This document shows positions 7,871-17,022 of a stretch of DNA of 34,595 nt, one piece after another. Under the pieces are notes generated by a model. The model was not told the DNA's origin. It saw nothing but the letters and a program-made list of their open reading frames with translations, and did no database searches. A program made the position numbers and the translations under genes. The stretch is from an uncultured Sulfitobacter sp. (lineage in GTDB: Bacteria > Pseudomonadota > Alphaproteobacteria > Rhodobacterales > Rhodobacteraceae): the NCBI GenBank assembly GCA_937928635.1, contig CALFWM010000072.1:1-34595 (forward strand). The letters run 5' to 3'. Every line of letters starts with the position of its first letter. Within the stretch, counting starts at the first letter, position 1.

Positions 7871-8212
7871 GGCGAGAGCGTCGTTTTGACGGGTTCAATT
7901 GTCAACTGCACAAGATTTAGTGGGTTTTGTGAGTGCACCCTACCGGGTATGCGCAAATGGGGGGTGAGACCGGATAGTCGTTTGAAATGAATCAGATATC
8001 CCGTTTTGCGTGTTCCATTTTGTGTCATTTCGGGGCGCCGGCACGGGCCATTTGGTGTAGGACTCGAAAAAAGACTCTAGATTCCTGAGTGGTTTAGCGG
8101 TATCCAAACTGCATAAAGCGAAAGCACGGCGCGCTCGAACGGGCTGGCTTCGTAAATAAGAAACACACGAGGGTCCGCATAGAACGGCTCTTCGAGGTAG
8201 AGTGGTGGTGTT
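7871..8212. other. Divergent promoter region between hydrolase and adhesin genes
   Basis: These 342 bases separate two divergent operons and hold no credible gene. Toward the hydrolase there is a TTGAC-N10-GTCAA dyad (7886-7905), 15 bases upstream of the start codon. Toward the adhesin the best promoter match is TTGGTG (8052-8057), 18 bases, TCTAGA (8076-8081), which would leave a leader of roughly 125 bases. The leader shows no riboswitch that I recognise. Confidence 0.45.
7886..7905. promoter_or_regulatory. Possible operator dyad of the hydrolase-transporter operon
   Basis: TTGAC and GTCAA form an inverted repeat with a 10-base spacer just upstream of the hydrolase start. The half-site core TTGACGGG reappears at 5804-5811 upstream of the binding-protein gene. 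A regulator site is possible, but no regulator gene is in the operon. One dyad of this size can arise by chance. Confidence 0.3.
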
Positions 8213-11200
8213 ATGAAGGCGATTGATTTCGTCGTCCGCGATAGCGCGGGCGGATTGCAACGTGGAGCCGTGTCAGGCGATGCAAAAACCCACGTTATCC
8301 AGGCCCAGTCGGGTCAGGAAATTTCTCTCAACCTGCGTCAGAGCGACCTGCAAGGTCAGGTGCGATCGGGCAATGATTTGGTGGTAACGCTGGCCGATGG
8401 CCGGGTAATCACAATCGACAATTACTTTAACGACACAGGCGCGGCCAACCGCCTGTTTGTTTCGGCCGATGGCTACCTGAACGAGGTCGTTTTTGTCGAC
8501 ACCGGCAATGGCGAGCTGTTTGCCCAATATGGCGCAACAGAGCAGTGGGGCAAATGGAGCCCCTCGGATGACCTGATCTATCTCGGGCGCACGGATCTGG
8601 CCGCAGCCGGGGCCAACGAAGAAGTCTCCATGTTTGCCGCCCCCCTGCTGGGCGGTGGTCTGCTGGGCGGTGGTGCAGGTCTTGCAGCCGCCGGTGTCGG
8701 TGGTGCGGCGGTTCTGGGCGGCCTTGGTGGCGGCGATGGTGCGGAAGGTATGCCTGCGGCACCCTTTGTGGATGGCCCGGAGTCATCAGAGCGGATTGGC
8801 GGCGATGATCGCGGCCCCGATGTGATCACGGTCAGCGGCGGCGGTGAGCCCGGCGACACGGTTGTTGTCACCATCGGTGAAGAGGTCGTCGAGACGGTGA
8901 TCTCTGAGGACGGCACATTTGTGGTGACCTTCCAGGGCGATGATTTCCCTGTTGATGGCACCTATGAGGCAGAGGTCACCGTGACCACGCACAATGGCGA
9001 TGTGGTGCTGGATGGTCCGGGGTATGTGATTGATACAACCCCACCCGCAGTGGCCGTTACCTCCGGCACTGAATCCGTGATGGATTTCTTTAACGGCGAG
9101 TCCTTTGCGCAGGGGGTCACGCTGACGGGCACGGGGGAGGCAGGTGCCTCTGTCGTCGTGACAATTGCGGGCATCGCGCAGTCCACCACCGTGGCCGAGG
9201 ACGGCACCTGGCGTGCATCCTGGGAAATCGGCTCCCTTGAAGAGGGTGAATATTCCGAAGGGGTGACCATTGTCAGCACCGACGATTTTGGTAATTCCAC
9301 CACGATCACCGACAATCTGATTGTTGACACGCTGACCACTGTCACCATCGACACGCAAAGCGTTGAAACCGATGGCACAGTGAACTTTGTGGAGGCCCAG
9401 GACGGTGTCACCCTGACCGGCACGTCGGAGGCAGGCGCCACCGTTGAGGTCAGCTTTGGCACCGGTACACGCACGGTGACCGTTGATGCCAATGGCACAT
9501 GGTCCGCTGATTTTGTGATGAGCGAAGTGCCCACAGGGGAGGTTTCTGCCCCGGTGACGGCCACCGTGACCGATGGCTTTGGCAACACGTCCACAACAAC
9601 CGGCGAGGTCGATATCGACACGCTGGTGCGCAACTTTAGCTTTACAGGCACCACAGGTGGTGCGGACGGTGTGATCAACATCGCGGAAGCCGCTGAGGGC
9701 CTGACCATGACGGGCACAACGGAGCCGGGCTCTACCGTCAGTGTGACCATGAACGGGTTCACGCGCGAGGCCACAGTGGCCAGCGATGGCACATGGGCCG
9801 TTGATTTTGAGACCGCAGAAATCCCGACCGGCGAACAGGCGGTCGAAATGTCAGCCACCGCCACGGATGCGGCGGGCAACGTGGACACGATCACCCGCGA
9901 TGTGGTTGTGGACCGGGATGCAGGCGTGCTGACCATCTCATCTGACCCGGTTGAGGGCGACGATGTGATCAATGAGGTTGAGGCCAGCGACGGGGTGACC
10001 CTGACCGGCACCTCCAACCCCGGCGCGAGCGTTCTGGTCACGCTGGGCGGCATCAGCCAGGAAACACTGACCGATGCAGATGGCAATTGGAGCGCAACCT
10101 TTGCCGCAGGTGACGTGGCACCGGGTGATTATATCGCTGATATCCGCGCCTTTACCATTGATCCCGCGGGCAACCCGCTGGAGGCGACAGATCAGGTCGC
10201 GGTTGACACCCGTGTGGACAACCTGAGCATTGACGTGGGCGCGGTAGGCGGCGGTGACGGTGTGATCAACGCCGTTGAACGCCAGGCAGATGGTGGCATT
10301 GAAATCACCGGCACAACCGAGGTGGGCTCCACATCCGTTGTGGTTAATCTCGACGGTGTGGATGTGAACGCCACTGTTGACGCGGCGGGCAACTGGACCG
10401 CCGTATATACCGCCGCGCAGGTTTCTGCCGGCACCTATGAGGCCACCGCATCGGTCACCGCGACAGATGCGGCAGGCAATGTTGCCAGTCTGAGCGGGAC
10501 CTTGCAGGTTGACACCGAAGTTGTGCCGTTTTCGCTGGATGAGGGTGCGGGTGGTGCGGACAATGTGGCCAACGCCGCAGAAGTCGCAACCGGCATCGAC
10601 CTTGGCGGACAGGTTGAGGCAGGCTCTGCCGTGCAGGTCACCTTTGACGGGGTTGAACACGCCGCCAATGTGGATGCGAGTGGCAACTGGAGCCTGACCA
10701 TCCCGCCCGGTTCCATCCGTGCGGGCACCTATGAGGCCGCCATCGCGGTGCGTGCCACAGATGCCGCAGGCAACGTTGATACCATCACCGACACGCTGGC
10801 CATCGACACGGATGCCCCTGACGGACCGGTCATCGCGTCCTTTACCCGGGACGGCGACGGCATTCGCGGCATTTCAACGGAAATTGCACCGGATGATCTG
10901 GCCGTGCATCAGGTGGCTACGGATGGCAGCATTTCTGATGTGTCTGCGGCACAAGTGGATATTGAAGTCTTGGGTGAAACCAATTTTGCCTTTGACAACA
11001 ATGTGCCCGATGGCTCCCATCTGGTGATCACTGCGACGGACACAGCGGGCAATCTCAGCGGCACCTATGTGGTGCTGGATGATGAATCCGCCGCGACCGA
11101 GGTCACGCTGGATGCCAGCTCGCTAGGTGGTCTGAATATCGAAACGCTTGACCTGAGCTTTGCCGAAGAAGGCAACCTGACCATCGACGCCGCCACATTG

Positions 11201-11380
11201 CTGGCCTTGTCGAGCAACACAAATGAGTTGCAGATCAATGGCGGGTCAGATGACACGGTCACCATTCTGGGGGCCTCGGCGGCGGGCAGTGAAACGCGCG
11301 GCGATCAGACCTTTAACATTTACACATTGGGCGAAGAGGGCCGATTGGTCATAGATGATGACGTCACTGTTGTGATCTAA
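8213..11380 (+). CDS. BapA-like secreted adhesin with tandem Ig-like repeats
   Basis: Large acidic surface protein (1055 aa), probably a biofilm adhesin exported by the type I system encoded next to it. Residues 1-130 form a BapA/Bap prefix-type domain (MKAIDFVVRDSAGG, then ISLNLRQSD and DDLIYLG). A glycine/alanine-rich linker spans 143-176. Seven clear Ig-like repeats of about 95 aa occupy about 200-867, each with the pattern LTGT-EAGA-V, DGTW and ATDAAGN, and a divergent eighth runs to about 955. Residues 970-1055 match the C-terminal export region of such proteins (ALSSNTNELQINGG, SDDTVTI, VIDDDVTVVI). It is short for its family, where several thousand residues are common. The ATG at 8213 follows AGGTAGAGTGG. 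A signal peptide is absent, as expected for type I export. Confidence 0.88.
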   Translation: MKAIDFVVRDSAGGLQRGAVSGDAKTHVIQAQSGQEISLNLRQSDLQGQVRSGNDLVVTLADGRVITIDNYFNDTGAANRLFVSADGYLNEVVFVDTGNGELFAQYGATEQWGKWSPSDDLIYLGRTDLAAAGANEEVSMFAAPLLGGGLLGGGAGLAAAGVGGAAVLGGLGGGDGAEGMPAAPFVDGPESSERIGGDDRGPDVITVSGGGEPGDTVVVTIGEEVVETVISEDGTFVVTFQGDDFPVDGTYEAEVTVTTHNGDVVLDGPGYVIDTTPPAVAVTSGTESVMDFFNGESFAQGVTLTGTGEAGASVVVTIAGIAQSTTVAEDGTWRASWEIGSLEEGEYSEGVTIVSTDDFGNSTTITDNLIVDTLTTVTIDTQSVETDGTVNFVEAQDGVTLTGTSEAGATVEVSFGTGTRTVTVDANGTWSADFVMSEVPTGEVSAPVTATVTDGFGNTSTTTGEVDIDTLVRNFSFTGTTGGADGVINIAEAAEGLTMTGTTEPGSTVSVTMNGFTREATVASDGTWAVDFETAEIPTGEQAVEMSATATDAAGNVDTITRDVVVDRDAGVLTISSDPVEGDDVINEVEASDGVTLTGTSNPGASVLVTLGGISQETLTDADGNWSATFAAGDVAPGDYIADIRAFTIDPAGNPLEATDQVAVDTRVDNLSIDVGAVGGGDGVINAVERQADGGIEITGTTEVGSTSVVVNLDGVDVNATVDAAGNWTAVYTAAQVSAGTYEATASVTATDAAGNVASLSGTLQVDTEVVPFSLDEGAGGADNVANAAEVATGIDLGGQVEAGSAVQVTFDGVEHAANVDASGNWSLTIPPGSIRAGTYEAAIAVRATDAAGNVDTITDTLAIDTDAPDGPVIASFTRDGDGIRGISTEIAPDDLAVHQVATDGSISDVSAAQVDIEVLGETNFAFDNNVPDGSHLVITATDTAGNLSGTYVVLDDESAATEVTLDASSLGGLNIETLDLSFAEEGNLTIDAATLLALSSNTNELQINGGSDDTVTILGASAAGSETRGDQTFNIYTLGEEGRLVIDDDVTVVI

Positions 11381-11480
11381 ACAAGACGAACGAAACGACG
11401 GCAAGGCGCGGGCGTCAAATGATCCACGCCGCCAAAATAATAAGAATAACCATAATAATCCGCACGTTAGAGGCAGGAAC

Positions 11481-12800
11481 ATGGGGCAAGGTGTAAACAA
11501 GGCAGGAGTGGTGTGCGTGCTGGCATGTACCCTCTCCGGGTGTTTGTCGGATTTCGGCAGCGGCGCGGGGGAGGTGTCTTCCCGGCTCAAGACTGTCGAC
11601 AACACATCGGTGGCGCGGCCCGCCACACATACCGAAAAAGTGCAATCCGAAAGTCAGATCATCCAGGGTCTGGCCGCGCGGCGTTCGGCACTGCCCACGG
11701 GCAGCAGTTTTGACAAGGTCGCAACCTCGGTGCTTGCCGCCAATTCGCGTGCCGCTGAATCGGAGCTGCGCGCGGCCATGCTGCGCTCCCAGGCGGCCTC
11801 CAAAAACTGGCTTCCCAAAATCGGCCCACCCGTCAGCCTCAGCTCATTGGGCTCGATCATGGCGAACCTGATTGTGGATCAGGTGTTGTTTGACAATGGC
11901 CGCCTGAAGGGCGAGCGCGAATTTGCCGTGGCGGACGTAGAGGTTGCCGCCGTTCATCTCGCACAAGACACCAATGATCGGGTTCATACGGCCCTTGGCC
12001 TTTACAGCGACGCTGTTGAGGCGCGTGAAAAGGCCGCGCTGGCGCAGGTCTCACTCAAGGACATGGGGCATTTTGCCTGGATCATGAATGAGCGGGTCAA
12101 AGGCGGGGTATCGGACCACTCTGATCTGAATATCCTCAACCAAAAGCTGGCCGAAATCAAAGCTGACCGCACAGCCAATGTTGAAAGGGCGCAAACCGCG
12201 CTGGCAGAGCTGAATGCGATGTCAATTCAGCCCTTGTCGGACCTGCGCGGCGCGCCCCGGTTGGATGTGTCATCCACCGCCGCGCAGCCGTTGAGTGTTG
12301 TTTTGGCAGAGGCCGAGAAAATCCGCGCAATTGCCGGGGCCAAGGTGGAGCGTGCGGGCAATTTGCCAGGTGTGTCGCTGGGCGGCACCGTGGGCGAGGA
12401 TTCCTCCTTTGGCGTGCAGGTCAAATCAGAACGTCTGTTGGGGCTTGGCACCGGTTCCCGCCTCAAAGCGATCGAAGCCACCAAAGAGGCCGCAGGCCGC
12501 CGTGTCGCGCAGGCCAATGAAGATGCGAACCGCCAGTTGCGCAAGTTGGAAGGGCAGATCGCCGCAACCTCGCGACAGGCCGCAGAGGCACGCGGGCTGA
12601 CACAACAGGCCAAACAGAACCTTGATCTGTTTCAGGCGCAATATGATGCAGGCCAACGTCAAGTCATTGACGTGGTGGGCGTTTACGAGACCTTCGCGCG
12701 CCAGCAGCAGGCCGAAGTGACACTGAAGTACGAGGCCATTCGCCTGAAACTTCAGATGGCACAGCTTTTGGGGATTTTGGCGGACGGGGACGCGATTTGA
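11481..12800 (+). CDS. TolC-family outer-membrane channel of the type I secretion system (lipoprotein)
   Basis: Outer-membrane exit duct (439 aa) for the adhesin exporter. The N-terminus is a lipoprotein signal with lipobox LSGC (Cys21). The remainder has the TolC repeat style of long amphipathic helices, with LIVDQVLFDNGRLKGERE and a later AATSRQAAEARGLTQQAKQNLDLFQAQYDAGQRQ. The second half also contains EAEKIRAIAGAKVERAGNLPG, typical of the RTX-secretion branch. The ATG at 11481 has AGAGGCAGG upstream. The gap after the adhesin gene is 100 bp with no strong terminator, so co-transcription is likely. Its stop overlaps the next start (TTGA). Lipidation is more familiar in RND-pump TolC relatives than in type I secretion partners. 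Confidence 0.87.
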   Translation: MGQGVNKAGVVCVLACTLSGCLSDFGSGAGEVSSRLKTVDNTSVARPATHTEKVQSESQIIQGLAARRSALPTGSSFDKVATSVLAANSRAAESELRAAMLRSQAASKNWLPKIGPPVSLSSLGSIMANLIVDQVLFDNGRLKGEREFAVADVEVAAVHLAQDTNDRVHTALGLYSDAVEAREKAALAQVSLKDMGHFAWIMNERVKGGVSDHSDLNILNQKLAEIKADRTANVERAQTALAELNAMSIQPLSDLRGAPRLDVSSTAAQPLSVVLAEAEKIRAIAGAKVERAGNLPGVSLGGTVGEDSSFGVQVKSERLLGLGTGSRLKAIEATKEAAGRRVAQANEDANRQLRKLEGQIAATSRQAAEARGLTQQAKQNLDLFQAQYDAGQRQVIDVVGVYETFARQQQAEVTLKYEAIRLKLQMAQLLGILADGDAI

Positions 12801-15049
12801 CCAACACGACAGGGACCAGCGGTAAACGCGCCTTTACCCTCACCATCGCAAACGGCAATCAGGGGCGCATTGTCCCGGTTGATAACGACGCCAAAGCAGA
12901 AACGCCAAAGCCAACATTTGACGACCGCATCCGGGCGCGCGCCAAACTGGCGGCAACCTATGCCAGCCTGTTGGGCGTGGCCGCGGTGCCGCGTGATCTG
13001 TTTGAAACCATCGGCGGGGCCACCCGCGCAGGTACGGGCGAGGCCGAAGAGGCCACAGCGATCTGCCATGGTCTGAAATCCATCGGCATGATTGCGGATG
13101 TGCGCCGGGTCGACTCCGTGCGCGCGGGGCATTGGCCCGCACTGGCCTATATGACCTCCGGGCAGGTCTTGCTGGTTCTAGGGCAATCACGCGGGCAATT
13201 GACCGTATATGATCCCTTGTGCCCCGACAACCGCGCCTTCGTGCCGGTCACGGATTTCCGGCCCCATTTTGCGGGCCTGCTGGTCAGCGCGGAAACCTCA
13301 TTGGCCAAGGTCGAAGAGGTCCATAAAACCGCCCGCGCCCCGGCGCATTGGTTTTGGGGCCAGTTTGGCCGCTTTCGCCGTCAATTTGCCGAAGTTGCGC
13401 TGGGGTCTTTCATTGCAAACCTTCTGGCGGTCGCGGTCGCGCTGTTTTCCTTGCAGGTCTATGACCGGGTGATCCCGCACCAATCCGAGGCGACACTTTG
13501 GGTGCTGGCCGCGGGTGCCGGGCTGGCCTTGCTGATGGAGGCCTTTTTGAAAATCGCCCGCGCGCGTCTGATGGACGGGGCAGGGCGGCAGATCGAAGTT
13601 TCGGTTTTGCAGGTGCTGATGAACCGCATCCTTGGCATGCGCTCTGACACCAAAGGGCAGGCGCCCCATCAGGTGTTTTCTGCAATGCGCGAATTCAGCT
13701 CCGTACGGGAATTCTTCACCGCCTCCACCATCGGCACGCTGGCGGATATTCCGTTTATCTTTGTTTTCCTCTTCCTTGTCGCCTCGATTGCGGGCAACGT
13801 GGTCTGGGTGCTGGTGCTGGGTGGTATCCTGATGGTGGTGCCGGGGTTCTTTTTGCAGAAAAAGATGATCCGCCTGACACAGGAAACCCAAGGGGCCTCT
13901 GCCAAATCCTCCCGTTTGCTGCACGAGACCATTTTTGAACTCGACACGCTGAAAACCCAGCGCGGTGAGGACCGTGTCATGCGTCTGTGGAACGAGTTGA
14001 ACACAGTCTCTGCGGTCAAATCCTCAGAACAGCGCAAGCTGGCCTCCACCCTGAGTTTCTGGAGTCAGGGCGTGCAGCAGGCGACCTATGTGTCCGCTGT
14101 GATTGCAGGCACCTATCTGGTGTTCGTGGGGCAATTTACGGTGGGTTCAATCATTGCGACGGGCATTTTGACGGGACGCACGCTGGCCCCGCTGACCCAA
14201 CTTGCGGGCACCATGGCGCGTTGGGGCAATGTGAAATCGGCCCTTGATGGCTTAGACCATATCGCCGGTGCCGCGCAGGATGCCGAAACGGGGCGCACCT
14301 ACCTGCGTCGCGAATCCCTGAAAGGGCATTTTGAGCTGCGCGATGTGACGTTTCGCTATGAAGAGGACGGCGCGCCAACGCTTGATATCAAAGGCATGGC
14401 CATCAAGCCGGGGCAACATGTGGCGATTTTGGGGGCCAATGGGTCTGGCAAGTCATCGCTGTTGAAACTGCTCAGCGGGCTTTATGCGCCCGATACCGGG
14501 CGTATCATGATTGATGGCACCGAAATGAGCCAGATTGAGCCGCGCGATCTGCGCCGGCTGGTTGGCTATCTGGGGCAGGACGTGCGCCTGTTTGCCGGGT
14601 CACTGCGGGACAATCTGAACCTGACCATGCTGGAACGTGATGATGATCGCCTTTTTGAGGCGTTGAATTTTGCCGGGCTTGGCCCCTTTGTGCAGGCCCA
14701 TCACAAGGGGCTGGATCTGGAGATCAAGGACAATGGGGCGGGGTTGTCGATTGGTCAGCGCCAGTCGATTGGCTGGGCGCGGCTGTGGCTGCAAAATCCG
14801 CAGATTTGTCTGCTGGATGAACCCACTGCGGCGCTGGATCAAACGCTGGAGGCCACGCTTGTGTCACGTCTGGAGACCTGGATGAAGGGGCGCACCGCGA
14901 TTATCGCGACCCATCGCGCGCCAATCCTTGCGCTGACCGAACGCACCATGCTGTTGCAAAATGGCCGGATGACCGTGGATGGCCCCAAGGACAAAGTGCT
15001 GAGCCATATCGCAGGGAACGCGCCCAAAAAGCCGGAGATCGCCGCATGA
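12797..15049 (+). CDS. Type I secretion ABC transporter with degenerate C39-like domain
   Basis: Inner-membrane exporter ATPase (750 aa), resembling LapB-type adhesin transporters. Residues about 40-165 correspond to the C39 peptidase position. The usual catalytic Cys near the start is replaced (RAKLAATYASLLG) and the His motif reads GHWPALAY, so this is a non-cleaving C39-like domain, probably for substrate binding. About six membrane helices lie in 195-470. The nucleotide-binding domain has Walker A GANGSGKS (546-553), a variant signature LSIGQRQ (650-656), Walker B ICLLDEP (670-676) and His706. The start is TTG at 12797, overlapping the preceding TGA, with GGACGGGGA 6 bases upstream; this suggests translational coupling. 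Confidence 0.9.
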   Translation: MTNTTGTSGKRAFTLTIANGNQGRIVPVDNDAKAETPKPTFDDRIRARAKLAATYASLLGVAAVPRDLFETIGGATRAGTGEAEEATAICHGLKSIGMIADVRRVDSVRAGHWPALAYMTSGQVLLVLGQSRGQLTVYDPLCPDNRAFVPVTDFRPHFAGLLVSAETSLAKVEEVHKTARAPAHWFWGQFGRFRRQFAEVALGSFIANLLAVAVALFSLQVYDRVIPHQSEATLWVLAAGAGLALLMEAFLKIARARLMDGAGRQIEVSVLQVLMNRILGMRSDTKGQAPHQVFSAMREFSSVREFFTASTIGTLADIPFIFVFLFLVASIAGNVVWVLVLGGILMVVPGFFLQKKMIRLTQETQGASAKSSRLLHETIFELDTLKTQRGEDRVMRLWNELNTVSAVKSSEQRKLASTLSFWSQGVQQATYVSAVIAGTYLVFVGQFTVGSIIATGILTGRTLAPLTQLAGTMARWGNVKSALDGLDHIAGAAQDAETGRTYLRRESLKGHFELRDVTFRYEEDGAPTLDIKGMAIKPGQHVAILGANGSGKSSLLKLLSGLYAPDTGRIMIDGTEMSQIEPRDLRRLVGYLGQDVRLFAGSLRDNLNLTMLERDDDRLFEALNFAGLGPFVQAHHKGLDLEIKDNGAGLSIGQRQSIGWARLWLQNPQICLLDEPTAALDQTLEATLVSRLETWMKGRTAIIATHRAPILALTERTMLLQNGRMTVDGPKDKVLSHIAGNAPKKPEIAA

Positions 15050-16236
15050 GCCTTGCCCATCCAAATGAATTTGACGCCCAATTGGGTGAAGAAATGCGCG
15101 GGCCCTCACTGGTGGTCTGGCTGTCAGGGGCCACGGTGCTGGTGTTTCTGATCTGGGCCGCCTTCGCCTGGGTTGACGAAATTGTGCGCGCCGAAGGGTC
15201 AATGATTTCATCCTCGCGCCCCCAGATCATTCAGAACCTTGAGGGCGGCATTCTGGCCGAACTTGCCGTGGGTGAAGGTGACATCGTTGAAAAGGGCGCT
15301 GTGCTGGCGCGGTTGCATGGCACGCAGTTTCAGTCCTCCGTGGATGATCTGATGGACCAGATCAGCGCCTTTGAAATCCGCCGCTTGCGGCTGGAGGCAG
15401 AACTGGCGGGCATGTTTGATTTTGACGTCAGCCGCGATCTGGCGCAGCGCACGCCGGATATTGTGGCCTCTGAACGCGCGCTGTTGCTGGCGCGGCAGTC
15501 TGATTTTGTGTCCCGCACCGAGGGGGCGCAGCGGGTGCTGGCAGAGGCGGAGCGCGAAAAAGATCTGTTGGAAAACCTGCTGGAGCGCAAAATTGTCTCG
15601 CTGATTGAGGTGACACGGGCGCGCAAAGTGCATGCAGATGCGCGGATCAAATATGATGAGATTGTCACGCAGTCCGAACTGGAACGGGCACAGGAATATT
15701 CCGATATACTCAAAGAACTGGCAACCCTGCGCCAGAACCTCAAGGCCAGTACGGATCAGCTGAACCGGACCGTGTTGCACAGCCCGATGCGCGGCATTGT
15801 GAACAATCTCTCCGTCACCACCATCGGCGGCGTTGTGCGCCCCGGGGAAGAGATTTTGCAGATCATTCCCATGGACGAAGAGCTGTTTGTTGAGGCACGG
15901 GTCAAGCCGGAGAACATTGCGGGCGTGCGTCCGGGGCAGGAGGCGACGGTGAAACTGTCGGCCTATGACTACACAATCTTTGGCACGCTGAAGGGCAAGG
16001 TCAAACTGATCTCTGCAGATACCTTTAAGGATGACCGCGCGCGCGACCCGGATGGGGACCCGCATTACAAGGTGACCTTGCAGGTGGACACAGACAACCT
16101 GAGCGCGCGGCAGGCGTCACTTGAAATCCGTCCGGGCATGCAGGCGTCCGTGGAGTTGCACACGGGATCAAAGACTGTGATGCAGTACCTGCTGAAGCCT
16201 TTGTATAAGTCCAAGGAAGCGTTTCGCGAGCCATGA
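15046..16236 (+). CDS. HlyD-family periplasmic adaptor of the type I secretion system
   Basis: Membrane fusion protein (396 aa) linking the ABC exporter to the TolC-type channel. It has a short cytoplasmic N-terminus, one transmembrane helix (about 24-46, LVVWLSGATVLVFLIWAAF), and a lipoyl half-motif (QNLEGGILAELAVGEGDIVEKG). A long alpha-helical hairpin follows (about 100-240, heptad-like, rich in Glu/Arg/Leu), then the second lipoyl half (LHSPMRGIVNNLSVTTIGGVVRPGEEIL) and a C-terminal beta-barrel. The order is classical for HlyD/LapC. Its ATG overlaps the transporter stop (ATGA). A terminator-like hairpin follows at 16298-16326, ending the operon. Confidence 0.92.
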   Translation: MSLAHPNEFDAQLGEEMRGPSLVVWLSGATVLVFLIWAAFAWVDEIVRAEGSMISSSRPQIIQNLEGGILAELAVGEGDIVEKGAVLARLHGTQFQSSVDDLMDQISAFEIRRLRLEAELAGMFDFDVSRDLAQRTPDIVASERALLLARQSDFVSRTEGAQRVLAEAEREKDLLENLLERKIVSLIEVTRARKVHADARIKYDEIVTQSELERAQEYSDILKELATLRQNLKASTDQLNRTVLHSPMRGIVNNLSVTTIGGVVRPGEEILQIIPMDEELFVEARVKPENIAGVRPGQEATVKLSAYDYTIFGTLKGKVKLISADTFKDDRARDPDGDPHYKVTLQVDTDNLSARQASLEIRPGMQASVELHTGSKTVMQYLLKPLYKSKEAFREP

Positions 16237-16578
16237 ACGTCGAACGCGAAGTGTTCCCACTCCTTTACCATTCCAGACGCCGGGCCTGATCCAAAGGAGC
16301 GCGCAAGCGCGCGTTTCATTTTTTGGTTTGGATGAGAGGCCGCGTGGTTTCGAAGGAGGCGGCGCTGGGGGGATGATTGGGGGCAGTGACGCTGCGGGCT
16401 CTCCAAAACCAAATGGTTTCCAAGCCCCCCTTAATTGATCTCTGTCTGGCACCCGCCGGTCTGAGGTCCAAGTAAAATAGCCGTCTCCCGCAAGCGGGTC
16501 CCTCGGCGATTTTTCTTGACCCTCAGCCCTGCGCGCGCCACCCCGTTCTCAAGCAAGGGCGGCTCGGAAACCAAAAGG
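16237..16578. other. Convergent intergenic region after the secretion operon
   Basis: These 342 bases lie between convergent operons and hold no credible gene. They contain the secretion-operon terminator (16298-16326) and a weaker hairpin, CCCG (16487-16490) with CGGG (16495-16498), about a dozen bases ahead of a T5 run. I see nothing else nameable. Confidence 0.6.
16298..16326 (+). terminator. Probable intrinsic terminator of the type I secretion operon
   Basis: GCGCG (16299-16303) and CGCGC (16308-16312) pair around CAAG, followed by GTTTCATTTTTT. The site is 62 bases after the adaptor stop codon. A GC-only stem plus T-rich tail fits a rho-independent terminator. Confidence 0.65.
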
Positions 16579-17022
16579 TCAGGAGGCCGTATCCAGCCAG
16601 ATCGTGACCGGGCCGTCATTGGTGAGGGCGACAGACATATCCGCGCCGAACTGGCCAGTCGCCACCGGGATATCGAGGGAGGCAAGGTGATTGGCGAAGT
16701 GTTCATAGAGCGCCCTGGCCACGTCGGGTTTGGCCGCATAAGAAAACCCGGGGCGGGTGCCGCGCGATGTGTCTGCAGCGAGGGTGAACTGGCTCACCAC
16801 AAGGGCGCTGCCGCCGGTTTGGGCAAGCGAAAGGTTCATTTTTCCAGCGTCATCTATGAATAGCCGAAGTTTGGAGATTTTGAGGGCGAGTGCCTCGGCT
16901 GTGGCATTTGTATCGTCGGGCATGGCGCAGACAAAAATCAGCAGGCCGGGGCCGATCTGGCCCACAATGGCACCCTCTACGGTGACGGCAGCCTCGCTGA
17001 CGCGTTGCAACAGCGCGCGCAT
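16579..17022 (-). CDS. dtd: D-aminoacyl-tRNA deacylase
   Basis: Cytoplasmic proofreading enzyme (147 aa) that hydrolyses D-amino acids mischarged on tRNA, notably D-Tyr-tRNA. The family landmarks are intact: N-terminus [15 protein letters not shown], the SQFTL motif (about 77-81) and the C-terminal NDGPVT motif, which form the cross-subunit active site of the DTD dimer. The length is exactly typical. Its ATG overlaps the nitroreductase stop by one base (TGATG), so it is translated from the same message as the two genes upstream. Confidence 0.96.
   Translation of the reverse strand: MRALLQRVSEAAVTVEGAIVGQIGPGLLIFVCAMPDDTNATAEALALKISKLRLFIDDAGKMNLSLAQTGGSALVVSQFTLAADTSRGTRPGFSYAAKPDVARALYEHFANHLASLDIPVATGQFGADMSVALTNDGPVTIWLDTAS

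Noticed and set aside
8962..10086. 374-aa minus frame antisense to the adhesin
   Set aside because: Low-complexity Ser/Val/Thr/Pro product arising from the repeated sense strand codons.
16237..16578. Possible small genes between the secretion operon and dtd
   Set aside because: Frames are short or overlap dtd, and lack ribosome binding sites; the region is better explained as terminators and spacer.
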